From Photobacterium proteolyticum (GTDB lineage: Bacteria; Pseudomonadota; Gammaproteobacteria; Enterobacterales; Vibrionaceae), in the NCBI RefSeq assembly GCF_001939735.1, contig NZ_MJIL01000101.1, positions 124,001 through 188,000 of the forward strand: a stretch of 64,000 nucleotides of DNA, read 5' to 3'. The position numbers and the translations under genes are program-made. Positions 34,683 to 43,837 of this stretch are shown here, in pieces (position 1 is the first letter of the stretch; each line of letters opens with the position of its first letter). A model generated the notes under the pieces. It saw only the letters and a program-made list of their open reading frames with translations. It searched no databases and was not told the DNA's origin.

Positions 34683-36467
34683 ATGCGCACCCAATATTGT
34701 GGTCACCTGAACAAGTCCCTAGCAGGACAAACAGTAGAGTTATGCGGCTGGGTTAATCGTCGCCGTGATTTAGGCGGTCTTATCTTCATCGATATGCGAG
34801 ATCGTGAAGGTATTGTTCAGGTAGTTGTCGACCCGGATATGAAAGACGTATTTGAGGTGGCTAACCACCTGCGCAACGAATTCTGTATCCGCCTTACCGG
34901 TGAAGTACGTGTTCGCCCTGAAAGCCAGGTCAACAAAGATATGGCGACGGGTGAAGTAGAAGTCTTGGCTAGCGGCCTGGAAATCATCAACCGTTCAGAT
35001 GTGTTGCCACTGGATTTTAACCAGAAGAATACTGAAGAGCAGCGCCTGAAGTATCGTTACCTTGATCTTCGTCGTCCGGAAATGAGTGATCGCATCAAGC
35101 TGCGCGCTAAAGCGTCTAGCTTTGTTCGTCGTTTCCTTGATGACAACGCATTCCTGGATATCGAAACGCCGGTACTGACCAAAGCGACACCGGAAGGTGC
35201 CCGTGACTACCTAGTACCGAGCCGTGTTCATAAAGGCAGCTTCTACGCACTGCCACAGTCTCCGCAGCTATTTAAGCAGCTGCTGATGATGTCTGGCTTT
35301 GATCGCTACTACCAGATCGTAAAATGTTTCCGTGATGAAGATCTTCGTGCTGACCGTCAGCCTGAGTTCACCCAGATCGATATCGAAACGTCATTCATGT
35401 CTGCCGAGCAGGTACGTGACGTAACTGAGCGTATGATCACTGAAATGTGGCAGGAACTGCTGAATGTAGATTTGGGTACTTTCCCAATTATGCCATTCGA
35501 AGAGGCAATGCGTCGCTTCGGCTCAGACAAGCCGGATCTTCGTAACCCGCTGGAGCTGGTAGATGTTGCTGATCTTGTTAAAGACGTTGACTTCAAAGTA
35601 TTCTCTGGCCCGGCTAACGACGAGAAAGGCCGTGTTGCAGTGATCCGTGTACCTGGCGGTGCTTCTCTGTCTCGTAAGCAAATTGACGAGTACGGTAAGT
35701 ACGTGGGTATCTACGGTGCCAAAGGTCTGGCATGGATGAAGGTGAACGATCGCGAAGCGGGCTTCGACGGTGTTCAGTCTCCGGTTGCTAAGTTCCTGAG
35801 CGAAGATGTGGTTGCGGGCATTCTTGACCGCACCCAGGCGCAGACTGGCGACATCATTCTGTTTGGTGCTGACAAGAAGCGCATTGTTGACGAAGCGATG
35901 GGTGCACTTCGCCTGAAACTAGGTACTGATCTTGAGCTGACAGATACGTCTGCATGGGCTCCGCTTTGGGTTGTTGACTTCCCGATGTTCGAGGAAGACG
36001 ACGAAGGCAACCTGCACGCGATGCACCACCCGTTCACCTCTCCACTAGGCGTTAGCCCTGAAGAGCTGAAGGCAAGCCCTGCAACAACCAACTCAAACGC
36101 CTACGATATGGTAATCAACGGTTACGAAGTGGGTGGTGGTTCTGTACGTATCCACAACGCTGAGATGCAGTCGGCGGTATTTGACCTTCTGGGTATTGAA
36201 GCCGATGAGCAGAAGCTGAAGTTCGGCTTCCTGCTAGATGCGCTGAAGTTCGGTACACCTCCTCATGCTGGTCTGGCATTCGGTCTTGACCGTCTGGTGA
36301 TGCTACTGTGCGGTACCGAGAACATCCGTGACGTGATTGCATTCCCTAAAACAACAGCGGCGTCTTGCCTGCTGACAGATGCGCCAAGCCTTGCTAATCC
36401 AGCGGCACTTGAAGAGCTGGCTGTGACTGTATCTGTTGCGAAAAAAGAAGAAGCGAACCAGGAATAA
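34683..36467 (+). CDS. aspS: Aspartyl-tRNA synthetase
   Basis: 594 aa class II synthetase of the bacterial type that charges tRNA-Asp. An N-terminal OB-fold anticodon-binding domain (about 1-105) is followed by the catalytic core: motif 2 FRDEDLRADRQPEFTQ, the bacterial insert domain, and motif 3 GLAFGLDRLVMLL near 530-545. It heads the aspS-yebC-ruvC group. Length and motifs are normal. Confidence 0.97.
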   Translation: MRTQYCGHLNKSLAGQTVELCGWVNRRRDLGGLIFIDMRDREGIVQVVVDPDMKDVFEVANHLRNEFCIRLTGEVRVRPESQVNKDMATGEVEVLASGLEIINRSDVLPLDFNQKNTEEQRLKYRYLDLRRPEMSDRIKLRAKASSFVRRFLDDNAFLDIETPVLTKATPEGARDYLVPSRVHKGSFYALPQSPQLFKQLLMMSGFDRYYQIVKCFRDEDLRADRQPEFTQIDIETSFMSAEQVRDVTERMITEMWQELLNVDLGTFPIMPFEEAMRRFGSDKPDLRNPLELVDVADLVKDVDFKVFSGPANDEKGRVAVIRVPGGASLSRKQIDEYGKYVGIYGAKGLAWMKVNDREAGFDGVQSPVAKFLSEDVVAGILDRTQAQTGDIILFGADKKRIVDEAMGALRLKLGTDLELTDTSAWAPLWVVDFPMFEEDDEGNLHAMHHPFTSPLGVSPEELKASPATTNSNAYDMVINGYEVGGGSVRIHNAEMQSAVFDLLGIEADEQKLKFGFLLDALKFGTPPHAGLAFGLDRLVMLLCGTENIRDVIAFPKTTAASCLLTDAPSLANPAALEELAVTVSVAKKEEANQE

Positions 36468-36480
36468 TTGATTCGCATAC

Positions 36481-36534
36481 TGGCCAGCCTTTGTCACCTT
36501 CAGGGGGGGCAGGCTGGCCATATTTATTTTTGTG
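36481..36534 (+). terminator. Terminator-like hairpin after aspS
   Basis: TGGCCAGCCT (36481-36490) pairs with AGGCTGGCCA (36511-36520) across a 20-nt loop, followed by TATTTATTTTT. It may end or reduce transcription into yebC. Confidence 0.6.
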
Positions 36535-36573
36535 AAACTTGAAGCCACTTAGGCTACATATACGGAGCGTGTT

Positions 36574-37317
36574 ATGGCAGGTCATAGTAAATTCGCCAAC
36601 ATCAAACACCGTAAAGCAGCACAGGATGCTAAACGCGGTAAGATTTTCACCAAGCTTATTCGTGAAATTGTCGTCGCGGCCAAAGAAGGCGGCGCAGAGC
36701 CAGAAAATAACCCGCGTCTGCGTGCCGCAGTCGACAAAGCACTGTCAAACAACATGACGCGCGACACCATTAACCGTGCGGTTAACCGCGGTGCTGGTGG
36801 CGAAGGTGACGAAGGCGTCGAAACTGTTATCTACGAAGGCTACGGCCCGGCAGGTACGGCTGTGATGGTTGAGTGTATGACAGACAACCGTAACCGTACG
36901 GTTTCAGGTGTGCGTCATGCATTTAGCAAGGCTGGTGGCAACCTTGGTACCGATGGTAGCGTAAGTTACCTGTTCGACAAAAAAGGGGTGATTTCTTACG
37001 CTCCGGGTCTGGACGAAGATGCCATTATGGAAGCGGCGCTGGAAGGCGGTGCTGATGATGTCGAAACCAATGATGACGGCTCGATCGATGTCTACACAAC
37101 GCCGGCTGATTTCGGTGCAGTAAAAGATTCGCTGGATGCTGCGGGTTTTGAAGCGGCCAATGCAGAAGTAACCCTTGTGCCATCCACCAAGGCAGATCTG
37201 GATGCTGATACGGCACCTAAGCTGCTACGCCTGATTGACGCGTTGGAAGATCTTGATGACGTTCAGGAAGTCTATCATAACGGTGACATCTCTGATGAGG
37301 TTGCAGCGCAGCTTTAA
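36574..37317 (+). CDS. yebC: YebC/PmpR family regulatory or translation-associated protein
   Basis: 247 aa, normal length. N-terminal MAGHSKFANIKHRKAAQDAKRGK signature split over its helix, then the EGYGPAGTAVMVECMTDN and GGNLGTDGSVSYLFDKKG segments. Members act as DNA-binding regulators (PmpR) or ease ribosome stalling at proline runs in YebC homologues; which applies here is unknown. It lies between aspS and ruvC as in many gammaproteobacteria. Confidence 0.95.
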   Translation: MAGHSKFANIKHRKAAQDAKRGKIFTKLIREIVVAAKEGGAEPENNPRLRAAVDKALSNNMTRDTINRAVNRGAGGEGDEGVETVIYEGYGPAGTAVMVECMTDNRNRTVSGVRHAFSKAGGNLGTDGSVSYLFDKKGVISYAPGLDEDAIMEAALEGGADDVETNDDGSIDVYTTPADFGAVKDSLDAAGFEAANAEVTLVPSTKADLDADTAPKLLRLIDALEDLDDVQEVYHNGDISDEVAAQL

Positions 37318-37370
37318 GTTCATAAGAGCTTTAGGCTTGCAGCAGCTTCCTTGCAAAGGAGCGTGACTGA

Positions 37371-37892
37371 ATGTCAGTCATCTTAGGGATTGACCCCGGA
37401 TCGCGAATTACCGGTTACGGCGTAATTCGGCAAGTCGGGCGACACCTCGAATATCTCGGCAGCGGGTGCATTCGTACCTCTGTCGAAGATATCCCCGGCC
37501 GGCTAAAACAGATTTATGCCGGTGTATCAGAAGTTATCACCCAGTTTCAGCCTGATTTTTTTGCCATTGAAGAAGTGTTTATGGGCAAGAATGCCAGTTC
37601 GGCACTTAAGCTAGGCCAGGCGCGCGGAAGTGCGATTGTCGCAGCCGTGAATGCCGACCTACCTGTCAGCGAGTATGCGGCACGCTTGATCAAGCAGGCG
37701 GTGGTTGGCAGCGGGGGGGCCGATAAAGCTCAGGTACAGCATATGGTGTGCTCAGTGTTGAAGCTGCCGGGTAAACCCCAGGCGGATGCTGCCGATGCCT
37801 TGGCTGTTGCAATTTGTCATGCCCATACGCACAAGACATTGATAGCGATGTCTGGTCAGGCACGCGGTGCTCGTCGCGGGCGGTATCGATAA
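37371..37892 (+). CDS. ruvC: Crossover junction endodeoxyribonuclease RuvC
   Basis: 173 aa Holliday-junction resolvase. Catalytic acidic residues are seen in LGIDPGSRITGYG (Asp7), FAIEEVFMGKN (Glu near 66) and QADAADALAVAICH (Asp pair near 138-141). It cuts junctions processed by RuvAB. Here a terminator and a chemoreceptor gene separate it from ruvAB. Confidence 0.96.
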   Translation: MSVILGIDPGSRITGYGVIRQVGRHLEYLGSGCIRTSVEDIPGRLKQIYAGVSEVITQFQPDFFAIEEVFMGKNASSALKLGQARGSAIVAAVNADLPVSEYAARLIKQAVVGSGGADKAQVQHMVCSVLKLPGKPQADAADALAVAICHAHTHKTLIAMSGQARGARRGRYR

Positions 37893-37952
37893 TAAGTGCG
37901 ATAACAATTTGTTATCGATGTACTATCTCAGTTGCATAGTGATATCTTGATC

Positions 37953-37979
37953 AAAAAAGCAGCCATTGGCTGCTTTTTT
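37953..37979 (+). terminator. ruvC terminator
   Basis: AAAAAAGCAGCC / GGCTGCTTTTTT with an ATT centre, 60 bp after ruvC. It uncouples ruvC from the downstream chemoreceptor gene. Confidence 0.85.
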
Positions 37980-38059
37980 CTTTTGTTAATTTATTGTTTC
38001 TTGGCATATATTGGTCGGAGGTCATACAAGTGATAATATTATTGATAAGGATGTGATTA

Positions 38060-39523
38060 ATGACCCCACTGGCGATATGGCGAGCCCTGTTCTTGCCGTC
38101 TTCGCATAGCTGGCAGGGAGAACACGCCCGCTATGTCGATACTCTTCTTTTTTTCACCCTGCTGTCTTTCTTTGTTGGGTGTTACAGCTTACTTAAATGG
38201 TTTAATCACGATCACTCTCTGCTGGTCATGACATCAATGTTGCTTATCGGTTGCGAGCTGATGGCTGGTGTGATTTTACGCCTCGTACGTTCACCAGTTC
38301 TGGCCCTGAACGTTGGTTTTTTCGGTATGGTTGTCCATGCGATGAATATTGTCTATCAGAGCGGCGGCATTGTGGTATCGACACAGTCGTTTTGGATGCC
38401 GTTGTTGATTGTTGCCTTTTTTCTTGCGGCCAAGCCGGTTATGGCAGCTATTTGGAGCATCGCTGTGGTGATTGTGTCGGCCTGGATGATTGGCCAGCAC
38501 TTGTCCGGCTATGCATTTCCGCACCTAGAACTGATCGATACGGCAGCGGCTGTTGAAGTGTGGTCAGGCATGCTTATGCCGTTGGTAGTGATTGGGATTG
38601 CGCAAGCTTATACCGTTAGGCAGCGGCAGGCTGCGATTCAGTCATCCGAACAGGCTCAGCAGTCTAGTCAGTTGCTTGCCGAGCAGGCCCAGCAGGGGGA
38701 ACATCAGCTTTCCTCGGTATTGGCACAGGCTACAGATAATGCCACACAGCTTGGCCGGGTTGCCGAGCAGCTAGAACAACAGTCGGGCAGCCTCCATCAG
38801 CAAGTGACTGATCTGAATCTAAACTGTGACTCGCAGGCTAGCGCGGCTGAGCAAATGAGCCAGCAGTTGGCGCAGATGACCTCAGGGATAGACGAATCAG
38901 ACTGTTTTGTCGGTGAGCTGAAAAACCGTAGTGAGACTATTCGTGCCCAGGCCGAGAAAAGCTCTGCCTCGCTGAGTGCGTCTACCGAGGCGATAGCTCA
39001 GATTCTGAGCAGTAATGACGAGATTATGTCGGTCGCTGATCTCATCACCTCGGTGGCAGAGCAGACCAACTTGCTGGCGCTTAACGCTGCCATTGAAGCT
39101 GCGCGGGCCGGTGATCAGGGACGTGGTTTCGCCGTGGTTGCCGATCAGGTGCGTGAGTTGTCCGCTAAAAGCAACAGCTCGGCTGTCGAGATCCGTGCCT
39201 TGCTGGATAAAAGCCGGCAGGAAGTACAGCACGGACAGGCGGTAATAGAGGCCAGCGCCAATGAGCTGTCGGGGATCATCGAACAGGTGGGAAGCATCTC
39301 GGGTGATGTGAACAAACTGGCAGACATTATCGGCCATCAGGTCCATGCCCTGAAAGAGCTCAATACGGCCAGCAGCAATGTAGCAAATGGTGTGGTGGAG
39401 ACCAATCAGGTTTCTGACTTGGTTGCCACGCAGGGCACCCAGTTGGCCGAGTTGGTGGAAACGTTAAAGACACTGGCAGATAGCCTGAATACGGTGGTGT
39501 CAGCCAAGCCCCATACGTACTGA
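38060..39523 (+). CDS. Membrane-bound chemoreceptor without periplasmic domain, between ruvC and ruvA
   Basis: 487 aa. The first ~190 residues contain about six hydrophobic helices with short loops and no large sensor domain or HAMP. A Gln-rich linker leads to an MCP signalling domain with tip NLLALNAAIEAARAGDQGRG (around 335-355) and VVADQVRELSAKS. It probably reports membrane or energy state, or pairs with another sensor (inference). AAGGA lies 8 nt before the ATG. It has its own upstream terminator and sits inside the usual ruvC-ruvAB spacing. Confidence 0.88.
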   Translation: MTPLAIWRALFLPSSHSWQGEHARYVDTLLFFTLLSFFVGCYSLLKWFNHDHSLLVMTSMLLIGCELMAGVILRLVRSPVLALNVGFFGMVVHAMNIVYQSGGIVVSTQSFWMPLLIVAFFLAAKPVMAAIWSIAVVIVSAWMIGQHLSGYAFPHLELIDTAAAVEVWSGMLMPLVVIGIAQAYTVRQRQAAIQSSEQAQQSSQLLAEQAQQGEHQLSSVLAQATDNATQLGRVAEQLEQQSGSLHQQVTDLNLNCDSQASAAEQMSQQLAQMTSGIDESDCFVGELKNRSETIRAQAEKSSASLSASTEAIAQILSSNDEIMSVADLITSVAEQTNLLALNAAIEAARAGDQGRGFAVVADQVRELSAKSNSSAVEIRALLDKSRQEVQHGQAVIEASANELSGIIEQVGSISGDVNKLADIIGHQVHALKELNTASSNVANGVVETNQVSDLVATQGTQLAELVETLKTLADSLNTVVSAKPHTY

Positions 39524-39546
39524 TATTCTGTCGAGATAACCTGAAA

Positions 39547-39574
39547 AAAGAGCTGGATATATATCCAGCTCTTT
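39547..39574. terminator. 28-bp perfect palindrome between the chemoreceptor gene and ruvA
   Basis: AAAGAGCTGGATAT followed directly by its reverse complement, symmetrical over all 28 bp. A T run of six follows only when read on the minus strand; on the plus strand TTTACTATCC follows, so termination of the chemoreceptor transcript would be imperfect. Confidence 0.6.
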
Positions 39575-39618
39575 ACTATCCTAAAGCCTATTTTGTGAAT
39601 CAATAAAGAGATGTTGCT

Positions 39619-40239
39619 GTGATAGGCCGACTACGTGGAACGATTTTAGAAAAACAACCGCCTGAAGTACTGCTTGAAGTAGGTGGTATTGGCTATGAAG
39701 TACAGATGCCGATGAGTTGTTTTTATGAACTACCGGAAGTTGGTCAGGAAGCGGTGATCTCCACGCATTTTATCGTTCGAGAAGATGCCCAGCTACTTTA
39801 TGGCTTTAACAAAAAAAGTGAGCGAGAACTGTTCCGTGAAGTGATAAAAGCCAATGGTGTCGGGCCTAAGCTGGGACTGGCTATTCTGTCGGCGATGACT
39901 GCCAGCCAGTTTGTGCTTAGTGTGGAAAATGAAGATATTACGACTCTGGTGAAAATCCCGGGTGTGGGCAAGAAAACCGCCGAACGTCTGGTAGTTGAAA
40001 TGAAAGATCGTCTGAAAGGCTGGGGCGAGGGTGACTTGTTTACGCCGGCACTTGATTCGGCGGCGTCCAATGCGCCGGTTGAGGATCATTCTGCTGCCCG
40101 TGCTGAAGACGAAGCAGTGAGTGCGCTGATTGCGCTGGGATATAAACCTCAGCAGGCATCGAAAGTGGTGTCTCAGGTCGCACAGCCAGATATGTCTAGT
40201 GAAGCGATGATCCGCGATGCACTGCGTTCCATGGTTTAA
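39619..40239 (+). CDS. ruvA: Holliday junction branch migration protein RuvA
   Basis: 206 aa. It binds four-way DNA junctions as a tetramer and loads RuvB. The N-terminal OB fold (MIGRLRGTILEKQPPEV), two helix-hairpin-helix motifs (VGPKLGLAILSAM and IPGVGKKTAERLV) and the C-terminal RuvB-binding three-helix domain are visible. The start is GTG at 39619, with AGAGA about 7 nt upstream. ruvB follows by 13 bp. Confidence 0.97.
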   Translation: MIGRLRGTILEKQPPEVLLEVGGIGYEVQMPMSCFYELPEVGQEAVISTHFIVREDAQLLYGFNKKSERELFREVIKANGVGPKLGLAILSAMTASQFVLSVENEDITTLVKIPGVGKKTAERLVVEMKDRLKGWGEGDLFTPALDSAASNAPVEDHSAARAEDEAVSALIALGYKPQQASKVVSQVAQPDMSSEAMIRDALRSMV

Positions 40240-40252
40240 GGTGTAATATTCG

Positions 40253-41269
40253 ATGATTGAAGCAGATCGACTTGTTTCGAATGATTTTCCTGTTAGTCGC
40301 GAAGATGACATTATTGACCGCGCGATTCGCCCGAAGCTGCTGGACGATTATCAGGGGCAGGATCATGTCCGTGATCAGATGGAAATCTTTATCAAAGCGG
40401 CCAAGCTTCGCGATGAGGCGCTGGATCACCTCTTGATCTTTGGCCCTCCCGGGCTGGGTAAAACAACATTGGCGAACATTGTTGCCAATGAGATGGGCGT
40501 GAGTATTCGGACGACATCAGGCCCGGTGTTGGAAAAGGCGGGCGATCTTGCGGCATTGCTGACCAACCTTGAAGAAAACGATGTCCTTTTCATCGATGAG
40601 ATCCACCGTTTGAGCCCTCAGGTCGAAGAAGTACTATACCCGGCGATGGAAGATTACCAGCTGGATATCATGATTGGCGAGGGCCCGGCAGCACGTTCGA
40701 TCAAAATTGACTTGCCGCCTTTTACCCTGATCGGCGCGACAACACGTGCTGGCTCGCTGACATCACCGCTGCGTGACCGTTTTGGTATTACCCAGCGTCT
40801 CGAGTACTACAAGGTTGACGATCTTAAGGATATTGTACAGCGCAGCTCAAACTGTTTAGGCCTGTCGATGGAAGAGGCCGGGGCGATGGAAGTGGCCATG
40901 CGTGCCCGTGGTACGCCTCGTATTGCCAACCGCTTACTGCGACGCGTCCGCGATTATGCAGAGGTGAAAGGGAATGGTCATATCTGTCCGGACATTGCTG
41001 CCAAAGCGCTGGATATGCTGGATGTTGACAGCAGTGGCTTTGACTACATGGATCGCAAGTTGCTAATGGCGATTATCGATAAGTTTATGGGTGGGCCCGT
41101 CGGTTTGGATAATCTGGCGGCAGCGATTGGTGAAGAAAAAGATACCATTGAAGATGTGCTGGAACCGTATTTGATCCAGCAGGGCTTTTTGCAACGTACT
41201 CCCCGCGGGCGCATTGCGACCCAGCGTGCGTACCTGCATTTTGGTTTGGATCTTCCTGAAACCCGTTAA
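40253..41269 (+). CDS. ruvB: Holliday junction branch migration ATPase RuvB
   Basis: 338 aa AAA+ motor that drives branch migration with RuvA. Walker A FGPPGLGKTTLA, Walker B LFIDEIHRLSP, sensor I GATTRAGSLTSPLRDRFG and the C-terminal winged helix (FLQRTPRGRIATQRA) are complete. It closes the ruvAB unit and ends at a bidirectional terminator. Confidence 0.98.
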   Translation: MIEADRLVSNDFPVSREDDIIDRAIRPKLLDDYQGQDHVRDQMEIFIKAAKLRDEALDHLLIFGPPGLGKTTLANIVANEMGVSIRTTSGPVLEKAGDLAALLTNLEENDVLFIDEIHRLSPQVEEVLYPAMEDYQLDIMIGEGPAARSIKIDLPPFTLIGATTRAGSLTSPLRDRFGITQRLEYYKVDDLKDIVQRSSNCLGLSMEEAGAMEVAMRARGTPRIANRLLRRVRDYAEVKGNGHICPDIAAKALDMLDVDSSGFDYMDRKLLMAIIDKFMGGPVGLDNLAAAIGEEKDTIEDVLEPYLIQQGFLQRTPRGRIATQRAYLHFGLDLPETR

Positions 41270-41296
41270 CTCTATCCACTAGACTGTCAAAAATAG

Positions 41297-41324
41297 AAAC
41301 GAGGCCCGGAGGCCTCGTTTTTTT
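41297..41324. terminator. Bidirectional terminator ruvB / nanA
   Basis: AAACGAGGCC / GGCCTCGTTT with a CGGA loop followed by a T run, between convergent ruvB and nanA. Confidence 0.85.
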
Positions 41325-41339
41325 ATTCTCTCTTTTCTG

Positions 41340-42236
41340 TTACAGCTGGGTGAAGCCTGCCGCACGCATTTTGCTGACGACGTCTGCTTTTTGCTCGTCG
41401 GTCAGAGGCTTAAGCGGAAGACGAGGATCACCGGCATCAATATCATGCAGTGCCATTGCCGCTTTGCCAGCCGCGACTCCGCCGTATTGAACGAGTACTC
41501 GGATCAGCGCAATAACACTGTCCATATCTTTATAAACAGCTGCCTGATCGCCTTTGGTGAAATCGTCGATGATTTTATGGAACAAAGGGGCGGCATAGTT
41601 ATAAGTACTACCGACAGCGCCGGTTGCACCAACAGCTAAGGCACCCGGCAAGTGCTCATCAACCCCAAACGGAATATCAAACTTGCCGTTGCAGGCGCGC
41701 AGGCAGCGTTGGTACTCGTAAAGATCACCGCTATTAAATTTCAGGCCGTATAGATTCGGAATGCGCGGCTCTGCCTTGATAAGGAACTGCTCCATATCCA
41801 GGTTCACCCCGGACATACCCGAGTGATAATAGTAAAAACCTTTGGAAGGGGCAGCCGCGGCCACTTGCGCGCAGTAGTCAACGAGATCATCGACAGAGCC
41901 GGGTTTGAAGAAACATGGACCAATGGCAGATGTTGCAAAAATGTCGAGCGTTTCAGCGTGGCGGGTTAATTCCAGGGTATCAACAATACTCAAGGCACCA
42001 GTATGGACGGTAATTTTTAGCTTTCCTTCGGCTGCACTTACCCAGCGCTCGGCAATAGCCTTACGCTCCTCAACCGAGCAGTGGATACCTTCACCCGTCG
42101 TCCCGCAGATATAGACGCCGTTAACACCATCGCTTATCAGGTGTTGGGCGATTTGATCAATGACGGAGAAGTTAACATTGCCGTCAGCATTAAACGGCGT
42201 ATGCGGAGCGGCGATAAGGCCTGTGAGTTTTTCCAT
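41340..42236 (-). CDS. nanA: N-acetylneuraminate lyase NanA
   Basis: 298 aa TIM-barrel class I aldolase that splits sialic acid to N-acetylmannosamine and pyruvate. The Schiff-base Lys is in YGLKFNSGDLYEYQ (about 165), the catalytic Tyr in FYYYHSGMSGVNL (about 137), and GTTGEG binds the carboxylate. It is divergent from the nanR-type regulator gene. An operator-like palindrome lies 21 bp before its start codon. Confidence 0.95.
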   Translation of the reverse strand: MEKLTGLIAAPHTPFNADGNVNFSVIDQIAQHLISDGVNGVYICGTTGEGIHCSVEERKAIAERWVSAAEGKLKITVHTGALSIVDTLELTRHAETLDIFATSAIGPCFFKPGSVDDLVDYCAQVAAAAPSKGFYYYHSGMSGVNLDMEQFLIKAEPRIPNLYGLKFNSGDLYEYQRCLRACNGKFDIPFGVDEHLPGALAVGATGAVGSTYNYAAPLFHKIIDDFTKGDQAAVYKDMDSVIALIRVLVQYGGVAAGKAAMALHDIDAGDPRLPLKPLTDEQKADVVSKMRAAGFTQL

Positions 42237-42256
42237 TGTGTGGCACCTCTAAGCAA

Positions 42257-42271
42257 TGAAGCCAAACTTCA
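42257..42271. promoter_or_regulatory. Candidate NanR operator A
   Basis: TGAAGCCAAACTTCA, one base off the TGRAGTnnnACTYCA motif, 21 bp before nanA. In this position a bound repressor would block transcription or its early elongation. Confidence 0.6.
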
Positions 42272-42307
42272 TTGTTTGGTTAATATTTGGAGTTTTGGTT
42301 TATTCTA

Positions 42308-42322
42308 TGGAGTAAAATTTCA
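42308..42322. promoter_or_regulatory. Candidate NanR operator B
   Basis: TGGAGTAAAATTTCA, one mismatch to the motif, about 72 bp before nanA. Confidence 0.6.
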
Positions 42323-42367
42323 TCTGACAATCATGTTCGAAAGTTTTTTTCTACCGTGGCTTAAAAA

Positions 42368-42383
42368 TGTGACACCGCTTACA
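42368..42383. promoter_or_regulatory. CRP-like site in nan control region
   Basis: TGTGACACCGCTTACA matches the CRP core TGTGA-N6-TCACA at 9 of 10 bases. Sialic-acid genes of other vibrios are known to need CRP. Confidence 0.5.
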
Positions 42384-42459
42384 AAGCCTCATTTTTGCGA
42401 CAATAGTGGATAAAATAGGTGAGGCAAAGGTGATTGGCTGCATATTTTTTCGATATCTA

Positions 42460-42474
42460 CGGAGTAATACTTCA
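42460..42474. promoter_or_regulatory. Candidate NanR operator C
   Basis: CGGAGTAATACTTCA, one mismatch to the motif, 69 bp before the regulator gene; a likely autoregulatory site. Confidence 0.6.
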
Positions 42475-42542
42475 CAATAAATGGAGCTCATGGGAAAATC
42501 ACTGCAACGAATAAGACTTAGTCGATAGCCAGAGGTAGAAGG

Positions 42543-43415
42543 ATGGTTATGCAACATATTCCGGCAAAAGCAGGGAAAGTGCTTGATATGATGGGCAGCC
42601 TGCATGAGAGCCTGACTCCATCGGCAAGACGTATATCCGATTTTGTCTTGGCCAATCCCGCTGAAGTCACCAAGTTGTCCATTGCGGAATTGTCTCACAC
42701 GGCCAATGTCGGTGAGGCGACGATCATTCGATTTTGCCGCACGCTTGGCTTCAAAGGATTTCAGGACTTTAAGATGGAGCTGGCCATTGAGCTCTCCAGC
42801 CACAGCAAAAATGAGAAATCGATTCTTGATACCGATGTCACCCCAGAAGATGATGCTGAGCTGATCGGACAGAAACTGCAGACCACGATAAACAGTGTAT
42901 TAGCTGAAACACTTAACTTGCTCGATTTTACGACCTTAGAGAAAGTGGCTGAGCAAATTCGCACCTCGCGGGCTGTTTATTTCTTTGGTGTCGGCTCGTC
43001 CGGTATTACGGCAGAGGATGCCAAGAATAAATTTATGCGGATTGGCTATAACGTGGATGCACTAACCAATAATCACTTTATGTATATGAAGGCTGCGTTA
43101 CTGCAGCCCGATGATTTGGCAATAGGTGTGAGCCATTCAGGTAGCTCTGCAGAAACCGCCAAGGCGTTGAAACTGGCGAAAGAAACTGGAGCCAAGACAG
43201 TTGCGATAACCCACAATCCGCGCTCGACTATTACTGAGCATGCCGATTGGGTGCTGGTGAACGGTAACCGCCAGGGCAAGCTGCAGGGAGACTCCATTGG
43301 TACCAAGATCTCTCAGCTTTTTGTATTGGATTTGGTGTATACGTTGCTGGTCAGAGATGATGTTTCCGGCGCTCAGGTCAAGAAGCTAAAGACAACAAAA
43401 GCTCTGGAGTCATAG
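42543..43415 (+). CDS. nanR: RpiR-type sialic-acid regulator NanR
   Basis: 290 aa. An N-terminal RpiR helix-turn-helix (about 10-85, VTKLSIAELSHTANVGEATIIRFCRTLGFKGFQDFK in two blocks) is followed by a SIS sugar-phosphate domain (about 125-260, FFGVGSSG, GVSHSGSSAETAKALK). This is the NanR type of Vibrio, which responds to ManNAc-6-phosphate, not the GntR-type NanR of E. coli. Start may be this ATG or one two codons later. Surrounded by repeated palindromes. Confidence 0.88.
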   Translation: MVMQHIPAKAGKVLDMMGSLHESLTPSARRISDFVLANPAEVTKLSIAELSHTANVGEATIIRFCRTLGFKGFQDFKMELAIELSSHSKNEKSILDTDVTPEDDAELIGQKLQTTINSVLAETLNLLDFTTLEKVAEQIRTSRAVYFFGVGSSGITAEDAKNKFMRIGYNVDALTNNHFMYMKAALLQPDDLAIGVSHSGSSAETAKALKLAKETGAKTVAITHNPRSTITEHADWVLVNGNRQGKLQGDSIGTKISQLFVLDLVYTLLVRDDVSGAQVKKLKTTKALES

Positions 43416-43455
43416 TAGAAGCACTATATTAGGTGCAAAATTTTACTAGAGCCGT

Positions 43456-43486
43456 GCCCGGCTATTGATAATTAGCCGGGCTTTAG
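43456..43486 (+). terminator. Probable nanR terminator
   Basis: GCCCGGCTA / TAGCCGGGC, 9-bp stem with an 8-nt loop, followed by a short CTTT. 40 bp after the nanR stop. Confidence 0.6.
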
Positions 43487-43719
43487 GTGTATGTGTCAGT
43501 TTTGCTCTCGGCTGAGGTTTAGGCTTAGCCTTTCCCAATACTTGCCTTTTCTCACATTTAGCTTTCCCGCCATTTGTTTTTTCTTTAAGCATTATCTCTG
43601 CTTGTAGAGTGAAGTCGCTTCTTCATCCCAACTACACTTAACATCCCCTACATTTCTTGTCTGTCAGTCTAAGGTACACCGCTTATCATGAGTGGAGGGT
43701 AGCTTTGTAGACACCTATA

Positions 43720-43734
43720 TGGAGTATAACTCCA
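43720..43734. promoter_or_regulatory. Candidate NanR operator D (perfect palindrome)
   Basis: TGGAGTATAACTCCA is fully symmetrical around its central base, extending to a 17-bp palindrome (ATGGAGT-ATA-ACTCCAT). It is the most regular member of the set, 178 bp before nanE. Confidence 0.65.
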
Positions 43735-43837
43735 TTGCGATCTGTGCTGATGACGGTAAAGTTTGCGCGTGATCGCGTTTATTGTGAAGTTTTTGGTCAA
43801 AAGTGGGCTTGAGATCGCTGTTTTGAGTTAAAGGTGT

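Larger units (their letters stand above)
42237..42542. promoter_or_regulatory. nanA/nanR divergent control region
   Basis: 306 bp with three copies of the 15-bp palindromic motif (42257-42271, 42308-42322, 42460-42474) and a CRP-like site (42368-42383), each listed separately. Arrangement suggests repression by the divergent RpiR-type regulator and activation by CRP. Confidence 0.65.
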
